Part shown: piece after piece, positions 12,391-23,815 of the stretch
Numbering within the stretch: position 1 is the stretch's first letter
Layout of the letters: the number at the start of each line of letters is the position of its first letter
Origin: Schizophyllum amplum
Lineage: Eukaryota > Basidiomycota > Agaricomycetes > Agaricales > Schizophyllaceae
Direction of reading: 5' to 3'
Length of the DNA stretch: 56,155 bases
Assembly (NCBI GenBank): GCA_007026445.1
Contig: VDMD01000143.1
Span: forward strand, 1-56,155
The notes under the pieces: generated by a model
The model's database searches: none
Told to the model about the DNA's origin: nothing
Seen by the model: the letters and a program-made list of their open reading frames with translations, nothing else
Position numbers and translations under genes: made by a program

Positions 12391-14756
12391 ATGAGGACAA
12401 TGGCGATGAGGACAATGGCACGGACGCTTGCGATCGCGGCACTTGCGGCACTCCCAGTCTACGCGCAACTCACTGCAGATGAGCTCCAACCCCTCCTCAA
12501 TGGGCTCGCCCGCGGTCCTGCGGCGACTGCAATCGAGAAACGCGTTCCGCTGATGACTGACGACCCTACCGTTGCGCCGCTCGTCGATCTTCAACTGTTC
12601 GCGCCACCCGTCGTCCCCCTCGATGGGACCAGCTGCGTGATGGAGCTTCTGCAGCACAGCTTTGGCGACGGCTCGTACGGCGCACCGACGGTCGTCGCGT
12701 ACGCTCCCCCCGCGGATGCAGGATGCGGGGAGGTGGGGGAATGGGCGACGATCAGCCTGAATTTGACGGTGTACTCGTGCGTGTCACATCAGGTGTATGG
12801 GAGCCCTTCACTGACATGTATCACTCTACAGGATTGGAACGCAGTACGACAGGCTGGGCGTATGTGAACCCATTCAAGATCGTAGACGAAGCTCATAAGT
12901 AGCGACGTAGTCAATCTATCTCTCGCATGCAGAGAGTACGTCCTTTTCTCCACCTTTGATTTCTCCCTCACCTCCTGCAGTATGGAGGACGTCTTCCGCG
13001 GAGCCAACGAAGACAGGGACAGTCTGGACGACGTGAGCAAGTCTGTCTCCTGACACAAATTGACATAATGAAACCCCTTCCAGCATCAAGGATGTCACGC
13101 ACTATACTGCTCTGTTTGCGCAAGACGGAGAGCTCATGATGGACTTTGGCAACATCGTCGATGATAGCCTGTATGTACCACCCGTCATTCGCGCATCCAT
13201 CATACTCACTTACCTGTATCAGTCTCCTTGATGGCGCGTTCGATGGTAAGCCAGTAGAGTCAACCTACCACGTACTCGCTGGTAACACCGCATTGCTCAG
13301 TGACCCTCACCGCTACGTTTTACGCCGCAACCGAGTCGTTCCCGAACCCCGAGACTGCCAACACAATCATACCGCTGTCCTCAGGCGCATCCGATTTAGC
13401 CAACTACTTCACCCTTGACAGCGACGCAGGTGGCTCCACTGCCGTGTTAATCCCAGACAACACCCTCGAGGCCTTCGCCGAGATCTACTGCTCCGGCAAC
13501 TCAGCCGAAGAGTTCTGGTATACGAGTATGTTGATCAAGCATATCTTATGTCTCTCTCTCTCCTGATACCCAGTTCCAAAGACACGCCCGACGAGTATGC
13601 CGACTACTTCCCCGAAAGCACCGGTCTCATCGCCAAAGGCCCCTTCCGCGAGGTGCAGGTCCTCGTCGACGGCACGCTCGCCGCCGTCGTCTGGCCCTAC
13701 CCCGTCATATACACCGGCGGCGTCACGCCCTCGCTCTGGCGCCCGCTCACCTCGTACGGCGCATACGACGCACCGACTTACTGGGTCGACCTGACGCCCG
13801 TGCTCCCGCTTTTGCTCGACAGCTCTACTGCAGCAGCGAACGGCACGCACAACATCACGCTCGCCGTGGTGGGGCAGGGCTCGGCGCCAAGTATCAACTC
13901 GAACTGGTTCGTGTCTGGGGGGCTGCATCTAAAGTTGGGCGACGGACCGACGAAGGGATTCATCACCAAGTATGAGGTGCCGGAGGCGGAGACTACGACG
14001 ACGGGCGGCGCGAGCGACGGCAATGTGACGGTGTGGGCGCAGGTGGCGGCGCAGCGTGAGCTGAACATCGAGGCGGAGCTGGAGACGTCGGAAGGGAACA
14101 GGACTGTGCGCCTTGTGCAAAGTCTGAGCTACTCGAACTCGCAGCTTTATGCGGATGAGGGCTGGTTACAGGTGCAATTTCAGTTCTCTACACCATGCTT
14201 TGTGCTCGTGTTTACGCGCACTGCAGTGGGCGAACCAGACAACGGTCGGCACGATTACCTCAACACACGGTGGTAGGCAGCGGCTGCGTGATACATTCGA
14301 ATACCCCCTCGCCCTCTTCTCCAACTACTCGCTCTACGACATGCAGTACGGTATGCTTCTCGTCCTCTTCCCTGCCCATTCTCATCTTCTAACGTTACCG
14401 CCCTAGGCGCTTACGGCTCCTTCATCAACCAAACGCACAGGCGCTCGCTCACCGCGCCCTTCGCCCCAATGAAGATTCTGCAATCCGTCCAGCACACCGT
14501 GGGCGAGATCGGCATGGACGACTGGCCGGGGCTGCGCCACGCGATCAACGGGACAGGCGCGACGGAGCAGACGTTCGCCTACCGGGACGCGCGGGGAGAG
14601 ACTTATTTCCGGGACGCTGCTACGCGCAACGATGGCTGGGTAAGGGATGCGGTGTGGGGGACACTGGCGGGGGCGAATCCGGCCGTGCCGCCGGAGCAGA
14701 TCTATAGCGCAGAGGGTGGACCGGGGTTTAGGAGGGAATTGCGCATTCCACGATAG
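12391..14756 (+). CDS. secreted PNGase A-type peptide-N-glycosidase
   Basis: Ten exons (12391-12776, 12832-12859, 12911-12935, 12981-13032, 13084-13170, 13223-13245, 13301-13525, 13582-14171, 14227-14350, 14407-14756) give 629 residues. The start was placed before a signal peptide (MARTLAIAALAALPVYAQ). The family signature EIWRTSSAEPTKTGTVWTT spans exons 3-4, followed by IKDVTHY, EFWYTNTPDEY and GPFREVQVLVDG. These match plant and fungal peptide-N4-(N-acetyl-glucosaminyl)asparagine amidase A, an acidic extracellular or vacuolar deglycosidase that is unrelated to cytosolic Png1. Many NxS/T sequons suit a secreted protein. Exon 3 is only 25 nt and exon 6 only 23 nt, and phase continuity fixes both. 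Confidence 0.92.
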
Positions 14757-14890
14757 GATTTTTGGGAACCATCACGCTCTGAAAATCCGGTGGCAGAAGA
14801 GAGATAGCGTAGTCTATAATACAAGAAGACAAGTACAATTTGATACTGCTGCTATACAATGCTCGTCTGCCTCTCCTGCGTATGACAAGC

Positions 14891-17873
14891 CTACGACTTC
14901 TTGGCGCGCGCTGACTCGCGTGTCCTCTGCTTAGCGGCCTCTAGTTCAGCTGATTTCGTCTTCTGGGCCTGTATACGCGCCGACTGACGCGTGCCGCTGC
15001 GCGCGGTCGTGCGCGAGCGCTTGGCGGGTGCAGGCGGCTCAGCGCCAGCATTCGATGCTGTGCGCTTTCGCGAGCCAAGGGAAGGCGCTGGCGCATCTTC
15101 GGCAGAGGCACGAGTGGCTTTCTTCCCTCGCCCCGAGCGAGGAGCAGCTGCGGTCGGCGTGACGGGCCGACTATCATCTACTTGCATCTCGTCGTGCTCG
15201 GTCGACGTGCTCGGTTGCACGATAGGCGCGCGGCCACGTTGACTGCGACGACGAGCTGGCCCGGCAGGCGCGGCAGGCGGTTCAGAGGTGAAGCGCACTG
15301 GCTCTTTCTCTTTTTTGGGCGGTGCTGGCACCCAAACGTACTCCTCCGCATCGCCCAGATAGGCGTCGCTGATCTCCCGGAATGTCGCCTCCATCGTGTC
15401 GTATATGTCGTCGAGGAATAGATGGTCTTTAAAGACGCTGCGTCCATTGTCGAGCTCCTTCAGGGGAGTGTCCTCGCTATCCTCGAGGCGGCAATACGCA
15501 GCGCGCATTTTAGACAGGAGGCCGATAATTTTGCGCATGGGTGAACCGCGACCATAGATGGTGTCGAGTGCTTTCGCGAGTTTGAGCATCTGATCTGGGT
15601 CCTCAAGGCAGGAGTAGCGGGTATCCGACCCTTGCAATTTGTTCGAGAAGAGCTCGGATGCACGCTGATTGAGAAGGGCTTCAATGGGACCATCGGATGT
15701 CAATGCCCCGATTTTGGATTTTGGCATCTTGCGGAAGGCGAAGTCGAGGGCCATCCAGAGAGCGGATTCGAGGTCATGGTAGTAGTTGTAGGCGAAGCAC
15801 TCCGACGCGGGACGTTGCTCCAAGAGGTCGAAGTTCTTAGGAAGGAAGCGATGCTTCTGGGTTTGCACTTCGATCGCGACGAAATGCGGAGTTCCCTATT
15901 CGCATCATCAGTTTTGTAAGACATTATCTTTGGCAGGAGACGTACAGTAATTGGATCATGTCCAGTCCCACCATAGTAGGGCCTGGCGTACTCCAGGTCA
16001 GAGACCAGTGTGAACCACTGTTCCAGATCTTCGGCGGTAATTCGCAACGGAAGCTCCAAGCCGCCGCTGCTGTGGTAAAGCAGAAAATTTCCCGGGCTCA
16101 CGTCCCTGTGAAGGTATAAGGCGCGCTTGAGGTAGCGCAGAACTGGAAGAGCATGCATCAGCAAACGGTTGTGCGCAAACTGAAGAACGAAGACAAACTT
16201 TTCACTACTTGACTGAGGGCATGAAAGTATAGCGCGGGCTTGCAAACCTTGTACAAGTCGATGCAAAGTTGCCTGTACACCGTACGACAGTGCTTCTTGG
16301 CATGCAGGTTGAGAAGAGGGTCCCCGTCAGCCTGGGGCGCAGGTGCTGCGACGCCGTCGCGCGCTTCCATGGTTCTAACTTCAGCAGACGCCTCCAGTAT
16401 CTTCTTGGACGGCCCTGCGTCCTTCGGATTCTCGGGATGGAGGAACTCGTAGACCTTGTTGACGTCTGGCGGACGAGGCACACTGCTAGGCGACTCGGAC
16501 GCCGCAGGAGGGTAGCGCACCATACCATCCTCCTCGATGCCCATGAAGTGGTCCCGAATGTCGTCCCAGCCCGGTAGCTTCTCGAGTCTGCCAGTAATGT
16601 CTCGCTGGATCTTCCCCTCGTCCTTGACATCGCTGTAGACCCAGTAATCTCGGAGGACCTCGGGGATACAGCTCAGCATGCGGTCCTTAGCCAAAGCTGC
16701 ATTCTTGAGAACAAGGTTGACCTCGAAGACGCGCATGGCTCGCGAGTAGAGTTCAATGGCGGAGCTGTCGTCCAGGACGCGTGTGGTCTGGTATGTGGTA
16801 CACTTGGCAGACTCCGCGTTGTATATGTCGAACTGGTATTGCAGACGACCGCCGATGTCCAAAACCCGACGAACGGTAGGGTCAAAGCCGAGCACCGAGA
16901 GCGGCGCATATGTGTTGGCGAGAACGAACAGGACGAACCAATGTGGTTCCTATGAGGCATAGGTCTCAGGATATCACGCAGGCCGTCAGAGCGAAGGCGA
17001 CACACCTTATTCATGTCGAAGACCCGACATACGCCTGTATGAGAGCGAGTATGATACCATATTCGCATAAAGGTCCTCTCGATCGTGAACGAGAGAACAG
17101 CGGCACGACCGACATCGTTGTAAAAGGCATGCCCGGCGTGGCCAAAGGTCTTCATCTCGTTCTAAAACGACGTTAGCATTCTTCCGCTAAAGCACGAGGA
17201 GAGACCGGCAATGCACATCGATGATATCCTTATCCGTGATTCCCAACTTGAATTCCCCAGTATCGGTGAGGTCGGCGGTGAGCACCTTGCCGTCCACGTA
17301 CATGCGGCCGTCCTGGCTGACAACGCCACCTGGCAGTGCTCTGGGATAGGACGAGTTCTTCCGAACGAAGATCGCATCGATACGGTGCGAGGAGCCTTGA
17401 ACTTCCGACGCCGTAGTCTTCAGAGGTCGGCACATGAACTGCGTTGTGCGCTTGTCGCTCGAGAAGCGCTCGGGAAATATTCGTTCGGCGGTGGAGAGAA
17501 TCTTCTCGACGACCTTCTCGAGGCGGGCAAAGTGAGCATCCTCGTTCGCTGATCGGCTCTTTGCGGTCGACTCCTCATGCAGTTTCGTAAGGCACTCGAG
17601 GTCCGTCCAGTGGCTCGGCTTGCCCTTGATTGTGCGATTCTTTTTTAGAGCATCGACTAGCGTGTCAAGGTCTGTGTCAGGTGGTCTCTGCCATCCGCTG
17701 AGATAGGTATTGTAGAAGGCGTGCATGCCACAGACGCGCGTTCTGCCACGGTGCGCAGCGCTGTCCCGATAGCGAAGGCGGCCAAGATGGAGGTTCTCGA
17801 CGTTTACAGAGCCCATCGTCATGTATCGACTCCGAATTGGTGTGTCGGATCCGTGAGGGTGCTGGAGCGACAT
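14891..17873 (-). CDS. FunK1-family fungal protein kinase (copy 2)
   Basis: Five minus-strand exons (17873-17217, 17161-17006, 16949-16199, 16142-15946, 15895-14891) give 921 residues. The catalytic loop is HRDVSPGN, the DFG position is DLE in VSDLEYARPYYGG, and GTPHFVAIEV follows, as in copy 1. The family motifs LGFDPTVRRVL and FAYNYYHDLESALWMALDF are shared almost word for word with copy 1. Exon 3 is 165 nt longer than in copy 1 because of an acidic Pro/Ser insert after MGIEEDG. The C-terminus is a basic tail (KRSRTTARSGTRQSARIQAQ) that is likely nuclear-targeting. An upstream in-frame GTG exists, but the ATG at 17873 is preferred. No frame lesion is seen. Confidence 0.92.
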
Positions 17874-18485
17874 GGTGAGCACTCGGTTTGCAGAACAGTG
17901 GCGAGGCAGGAAATCGAGGAAAGAGCATCGTCAGAGAACAGGACACACCTTTTATAGAGCAATGATGAGGCCCAAGAATGTTGGAAGCCAGTCAGAGAAC
18001 AATGAGGCGAAGTTCTGAGATGCGAGGGGCCACCGTCGTGGTGGTTGAACAAAGAGATCAACTTTGGATTCAGCACGTGTGCGTGACTGGCCTTTTGATG
18101 TCAATCACTGGCATGAGGCTATGACATACCGGAGCCGGAGTTATCTCCATATGGAAATGCATTGTTGAACTTCTGCTGCGCCTGGCGCCGGGTCTCAGGG
18201 GCGTTCTTCATTATTCTTCATCACACCATCATGTATCTCATCACATTCATTGTCTGCTAGTACGATGCCGAGTCTACGACCCGGGATTTCTCAATGCAGA
18301 GGCTGTCGTCAATACCCTCCCGATTCTCATGTCCCTTCTCGTCCCCATCTTTTCGAATCACGTTCTTTGGCCCACTGTATTTATGGGAGCCTTCCCTACA
18401 ACTCAAAATTGTGTCCTAGCTCGTTGATACGTCTATCAGCGAGTCCGCGCTATTCGGTGCAAGACAGACCCTCTAACATTGAGCC
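17874..18485. other. intergenic, nothing recognised
   Basis: This is the upstream region of FunK1 copy 2 on the minus strand. It has no long open frame with protein-like content and no structured RNA that I can see. Confidence 0.5.
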
Positions 18486-18831
18486 ATGCTCGGCGACTTT
18501 GATACAGTGAAGGTTGCAGGTGACGTCCAGGCTCTCCACGCTTGCTTTCGGCAGCTTCTTTGGCTGGCCAGGCGAGCGCCCAGTTCCTCTTGTTCTGTTC
18601 AATACATCACATCTCTGTTGCCGGCGCCTCCCAGTCGAAGCCTGCAACGGAAGCAACCGCTACGGGGCGTGCTCGTGCAAATCGGGTGACGGTCAAGTCG
18701 ATAGCTGCACGTTTGCCGGTATCAGCTCTTCGTCGTGTCAGGCTTTGCTCACCGACATCCGGGTCAGACTGCTACTTCACCGAGTCGCAACTTTTGACGT
18801 GCGACCCCGCATAGAGCGTGATAAGCTGTGA
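18486..18831 (+). pseudogene. relic of a small secreted cysteine-rich protein gene
   Basis: The stretch around 18640-18720 encodes EACNGSNRYGACSCKSGDGQ followed by VDSCTFAG. Farther on, in a different frame, comes SDCYFTESQLLTCDPA and a stop near 18810. Both blocks match the minus-strand gene at 23.8-24.1 kb. The signal-peptide region is also split between frames (LSTLAFGSF, then LAGQASAQ). There is no ATG in frame with it, and the expected intron lacks a GT donor. I therefore read this as a decayed paralogue rather than a working gene. The alternative is a divergent gene with unusual introns. Confidence 0.6.
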
Positions 18832-19285
18832 ATCATGATAAGCGAAGGACTCGAGAGAAGGAGCGGCGAGCCTCACGCGTAAGCGTTGTACTCACATATT
18901 TGGGCTATTTATCAACATGTATGAACCTGGTATGCACACACCTGGTGGGCGGTATAGCTCATGCGTGCGATACCACTGACGAATGGCACCTGGGGTATCG
19001 CCAATATGGTCCTTTCCACGGGCCACCACTTGTATGAAGTGTGAGTGTATTTGCTATCTCGCAGATTCTGTATGCGTCTGTGGTTGGCCTTTCGAGCACA
19101 GGGAGCAGACATGCAGCTTGGCATGTCTTCTGATGGAGTTCCAGAGTAGATGCAATAGACCCTGGCTGAGGGATGTCTCTTGTTATGTGCATAGCATATG
19201 GGCATACAAGGGCAATACAGCGACGTGATAGCGAGAGAGAGATGGATGCAATGCGGACGAGAACCGAGTCTGCGCCAGAGTCATT

Positions 19286-19560
19286 CTATCGGTTCTGCAA
19301 ACATTGGATCAATTACTAGTATGGATGATGCGCGTGGGGAACGCACCTTGGTGAAGCCGATCGCAGCAGACTTCTCACGGAAGCACTGACGGCAGAGGTC
19401 GAGTCCGTACTTGCGGATGAGACCAGCCTGGTGGCAGCACAGTCGGCTACAATCCGTGCATGAGCAGGGAAACGCGAGGCGGCGCTTTAGCTACTGACCA
19501 TTGGCGGGAGCCCTTTCCGTACTTGCGTGGGCGGGAGAACCAGACGGCGTCGTGCGTCAT
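19286..19560 (-). CDS. RPS29: 40S ribosomal protein uS14 (S29)
   Basis: Three exons (19560-19499, 19446-19347, 19294-19286) give 56 residues, exactly the eukaryotic S29 length. The protein begins [20 protein letters not shown]. It has the zinc-binding cysteines in CRLC (residues 21-24) and CRQC (39-42), and it contains [16 protein letters not shown] and GFTKNR at the end. It binds 18S rRNA in the head of the small subunit. The last exon is only 9 nt (Asn, Arg, stop) after a GT-AG intron. The first donor is GTCAGT. The gene is too short and too split to appear as a long frame. The assignment is secure. Confidence 0.95.
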
Positions 19561-20195
19561 TTTGATGATCTGGCTGGAGACGTGTAAGAGGCGAGCTCGA
19601 CGGCGTTAGCGACGGCAACGCACCTTGCTGAGGGCTTGGGGGCGGCGACGGGCGCGATGGTGAAGCGCTGGTGCAGACGATCGCAAACTGTACAGTTGCT
19701 CGGCTAACGCCGGATCGGCAATTGCGGCATCGGCAAATACCGCTTTTTGGCCGCCTTGTGCTCAGGCCCTGCTTGCCTTCTACTAGTGTCAGCGTCTCCT
19801 ATACGTGCTCTGCGACATAATTGGTCACATAGCACAAAGACTTATGCAATCTTCAGCGAGAATATTCAGTCAAGATATAGCCCTCTCTCAGTCGCGCCCT
19901 CAACGGCATGATTCGCAGTGCTCTAGATAGTAGAATATGATTCTTGAATTTTGCAGCTCATGCACCTTCATGAACATCCTGATCATGTCTGACGACCATG
20001 TCACCTTCCGTGTGCCAGCCCTTGCGTTGTCAACATCTTCACTGTCCACGTCGCCAACGGAGCGGACTGCAACGAGACTAGATTGCATCGGGGCTGTCAC
20101 AAGCTACAAGATTCGACGTATATACAAACTTTTCTTACAACGAGAGTACAGACAACCGTAACCTGAAAACAAACATAGATCCCTTTTGTACGCGA
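19561..20195. other. upstream region of RPS29 and downstream region of pectate lyase
   Basis: I see no further gene. The stretch 19561-19700 (minus) is the likely 5' leader and promoter of RPS29. It contains donor- and acceptor-like signals compatible with a 5'-UTR intron, which I cannot prove. The rest is A/T-richer and featureless. Confidence 0.45.
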
Positions 20196-21440
20196 TCAGA
20201 AATCGAGAGTCTGACCAGCGTCAGCAACGACTGTCGCAGCGACCTCCGCCGCAGGCAGGAGCGTGTAGTCGTACGGCGCCGATGTGAAGGTGCCTGCAAC
20301 GACCCTGTGAGCTTCGTGGAGCCAAAAACAAACTAGATTGATACGCACCCTCCGGCGCCGTGTTCTCCATCCCGCCGAAGTCGTTGTCGATTGCAACCGC
20401 GAAGCCCTCGTCGGTGGAGTAGAGCGGATCCGAGCCGCCGCTCCAGACGTTGTCCTCGACGAGCAGCTGGGCGCCGTCGCGCGTGTTGATGCCGTCGTTG
20501 TTGTCCACGTAGTAGTTGTTGTAGATGTGGCCCGTGCCGAAGCGGAAGGAGGGCGTGCGCGAGTTGAGGTTCTCCCAGTAGTTGAGGGCGTAGGTGACTG
20601 AGGAGATGGTAGTCAGCTTGGGCGCGGACGCGGGGTTGTGCAAGCGAGGCAATGCTGGCAAGGCTACTCACCGGTCATGGCCGTGTCCTCGTCGCCGTTG
20701 TTGTCCGAGTGCCCGACGAGCGAGGCCTTGTAGTGGTCGTGCAGGTAGCTGCTTGTCACCGTCACGTACGTGCACCCGTGCGTGATGTCGAGCAGCCCGT
20801 CGTAGTAGTCCTTGTCGTGGTCGAGGTCGGACGACAGGTCGAGGTGGTCGACCCACACGTTGGACGCCTCCTGGATGCCGATCGCGTCGCCTGCCTCTGC
20901 GAGGACCTTGGAGACCTTAAGGTTGCGCAGGATCACGTTCGACTCCTTGTAGACGCGGAGGCCGACACCCTCGAGGGCTGTGAGAGTGGTTTGTCAAGGG
21001 ACGTTTGTGAGGAAGAGAGGTCAGAGGGGGCAGACGTACAAGAGCCAGCCGCGCCGAGGACGGACGTGTTCGAGCCGACGCGGAGGACCTCGTTTCCGGT
21101 GATGGTGCCGGAAATGATGACAATCTTGGCCTCACTGCCCTCGACGGCAGCCGCTAGCTCCTCGAGAGTGCTGACGGTGGTGGTCGTGCCGCCAGAGCCG
21201 CCCGTAGTGCTGGTGTCTTATCAGTATGGTACAATGTAGCACTAACGTGTAGAGAGCGTACCCGCCGAGAGCAGCGTATCCAACCGCGGCTACGTCGTTG
21301 ACGTCGGCCCGCTTCAGGATCTCGTTCGAGGGCGCGGCCTGAGGCAGCTGTCAGCAACTGCACGAATACATGAGACGGGGCAGACATACAGAGGCCAGCT
21401 GGATAGCGGCAAGGAGGACGAAGGACAGGCTGAACTTCAT
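20196..21440 (-). CDS. secreted pectate lyase, polysaccharide lyase family 1
   Basis: Six exons (21440-21390, 21338-21262, 21209-21040, 20977-20672, 20597-20349, 20293-20196) give 316 residues. A signal peptide (MKFSLSFVLLAAIQLAS) fills exon 1. The parallel beta-helix motifs of PL1 are present: NVWVDHLDLSSD, DGLLDITHGCTYVTVTSSYL and HDHYKASLVGHSD. The enzyme cleaves homogalacturonan by Ca-dependent beta-elimination outside the cell. The catalytic Arg of PL1 normally lies in an RxPxxR motif; here the equivalent may be RTPSFRFG. A TATA box on the minus strand (21534-21528) lies about 90 nt before the ATG, and triplicated TGAATAG units lie farther upstream. No lesion is seen. Confidence 0.93.
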
Positions 21441-21527
21441 CTTGAAGACGGCTGCGAGGGATTGACGACGTGTAGAGGGCTCGAGGAAGCGCTGAGGACT
21501 GATGATGCTCCCGTCGTCGCAGAGGCA

Positions 21528-21534
21528 TTATATA
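21528..21534 (-). promoter_or_regulatory. TATA box of the pectate lyase gene
   Basis: On the minus strand this reads TATATAA and lies about 90 nt upstream of the pectate lyase ATG, a normal distance for a fungal TATA promoter. Confidence 0.55.
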
Positions 21535-21693
21535 CGCGCCTTCTCGGATAACACTCGGTGAGCATAACGGAGAGACACCCTGCGCGTAGTGACAGGGATG
21601 GCAGCCCAACGTCTGCGCACAAATTCGACTCGTGAACCCGTAGAGATTTGGACGGTGCTCGCCATCGAAGTTGTCATCGTCGTGAGGTCGCGA

Positions 21694-21765
21694 TTGAATG
21701 CGGTTGAATAGCGCACGGGCACTCTGAATAGCACACGGTACGCTGAATAGCGCATGGTATTCTGT
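21694..21765. repeat. three TGAATAG-headed direct repeats in the pectate lyase promoter
   Basis: Units beginning tgaatagcgcacgg (21705), tgaatagcacacgg (21725) and tgaatagcgcatgg (21744) are spaced 19-20 nt apart, about 265-330 nt upstream of the pectate lyase ATG. A partial copy (attgaatgcgg) precedes them. Regular spacing near two helical turns suggests a transcription-factor array. The regulatory role is inference. Confidence 0.5.
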
Positions 21766-22538
21766 TGGATATGGTGCGCGGGACCATGCCTGCGGCGTGC
21801 TTCACGCAACCTTTGGGACGAGGCACCCGCGAGTGATCACCGGGCTGCAACCTTCATTAAGGGCCAGACAACGCTGAATTCTGTGTTCAGGCAGTAACAT
21901 TGCATGTCCGGCGGATGATACAATGCGGCTTCTCTACGATGATAGGTGCACTCACTGTGAACCTGCCGGACTGAACGAGCAAACGCGACCTTGACGAGAC
22001 CAAAAAAGAAAAGCGAATGTGCTGCTGAGTCGCGGCAGTGCCCAGACGGGCCGCCTCTGCGTGTCGATGTGACCAAGACGAGGAAGGAAGCCCATGCTGT
22101 CAGATGTTCTGTGCTCTGTATGCACAAGACAGCATTGAGAGTCCGTCCACAGCATACAGAGTCACCAGCCGCAGCAGCACTTGACGATGGTCTATGGTGG
22201 TCATGGAGAGTGTGCTTTAGAAAGTCGCGGCCCGCGGGAGGCAGAATGTCGGCACTGAGGAAGATGTTCATGGACCACAGGGGTTGGACGGCCCGTCAAC
22301 TTGGATTGAACAAGAAGAATATTTCTGCAATAGATCAGGCTTGACCACACCCGTTGGAAAGACATCTTCGATGCGCCACGGGCAATGGCTGACCTATAGT
22401 AGTGAGAGAACATGGTGGTGAAAAGCACGTGTCTCAACAGGAATCATGTGGTCTCGGAAACTCGGACCGAATTTCTACTTACACTTGCCATCGTGACATT
22501 GCGTCTCGCGCAAGAAAACGTCCTTCGCCCCTACCACC
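21766..22538. other. intergenic between pectate lyase and PHF5A
   Basis: Open frames of about 65-145 residues overlap on both strands without recognisable products. I see no conserved motif, repeat or RNA. The region is a divergent promoter for the two flanking genes. Confidence 0.45.
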
Positions 22539-23472
22539 ATGTCGAAGCACCATCCCGGTATGCAAGCTCCCTCAACGCAGTCTTATGTATGACTGACTAT
22601 GCGCTGCAGATCTTATTATGTGCCGCCGGCAGCCAGGCATCGGTAAGCCACCCTCAGTTCGGATGTTGCGCGCGACTTCATATTGACAAAACACGCGTCA
22701 AGCCATCGGCCGTCTCTGCGAGAAGTGTGACGGAAAATGGTGCGTTGATTACTACTATTGCTCTTTAGTCGCTTGCTGACAAGTTCTCCCATCCACGTCC
22801 TATCCTTGATCGAACATGTTTCCCCGTCACATTTCCTGGGTCCTGCTTGCGTATGCGTTCCTCTGCGCTGCCTGCGCCTGTCTTCCATGACACTAGCCCC
22901 GTATGCGACTCCTACGTGCGACCGGAGACGCTGGTGCGGATATGCGACGAATGCAACTTCGGTACATACGGAGGACGGTGCATCATCTGTGGCTCGCCCG
23001 GTGCGTACTAGTGCTAGCAGTTATATACACTTCACTGACGGCTGCTTCCCCCTTCTATGCGTCTTCTGTATCGTCAAACCTGTCCCTCACGAACTCCCTG
23101 CCTTGAAATAATGTCCGATCTTGTCCATAAACCTCGCCCGTCCGACCACACTCCCTTTTTCTCCACATCAATCTGCACCCTCCGGGCCATCCTTTTGATT
23201 GCTCCAACGACAGGAATCTCGGATGCGTACTACTGCGCTGAGTGTACACGGTTAGAGAAGGACCGTGACGGCTGTCCAAAGATCGTCAACCTCGGTGCAA
23301 GCCGCACAGACCTCTTCTACGAACGCCGCAGACTAGGTGAGTACTTACCTCCCCTCCCGAATTCATCGTCACTCCACTCCATCAACACTCTAGTCCGACA
23401 TCGCTCCCTTCCTTTCTACTCGTACGTGTATCTCGTCGCTGACACATACCTTCAGGATTCAAGAAGGGCTAG
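22539..23472 (+). CDS. PHF5A: splicing factor SF3b subunit PHF5A/Rds3
   Basis: Six exons (22539-22557, 22610-22642, 22703-22739, 22897-23000, 23214-23336, 23456-23472) give 110 residues, the exact length of PHF5A. Recognisable blocks are [62 protein letters not shown] and [20 protein letters not shown]. The knotted zinc-finger protein holds three zinc ions through CxxC pairs and contacts the intron branch-point adenosine in U2 snRNP. The introns before exons 4 and 5 are unusually long for this window (157 and 213 nt). No single exon is long enough to be obvious on its own. The assignment is secure. Confidence 0.96.
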
Positions 23473-23815
23473 CGATTCAGTCAATCCCTCAGTACAGTTT
23501 ATTAACGGCTCTTTCTGTATTTCTACTCATGTCGATGAATGCGGAATGCGCGACCACGGTCTTGACGAACACAAACAAGCCAGCCTCGAAAGAAAAGTTC
23601 GTCGCCTTGACGGACGAGTGTGGCTTGCAAGCATCACTCTGCTCGACGTGTAAGCCTTCCTTATCATCAAGCGGGTTAGCAGTCCAAGGAGCATCGGTCA
23701 ATACACGGCTGATGGACATCGGAAAGCGCAAATAGGCAATAAGTATAATGCTGGGGAGTCTAAGACTCCTGCGTCTCTTCCCCTGCATCTTTCCACCTTT
23801 ATGCAGGGTCGCACG

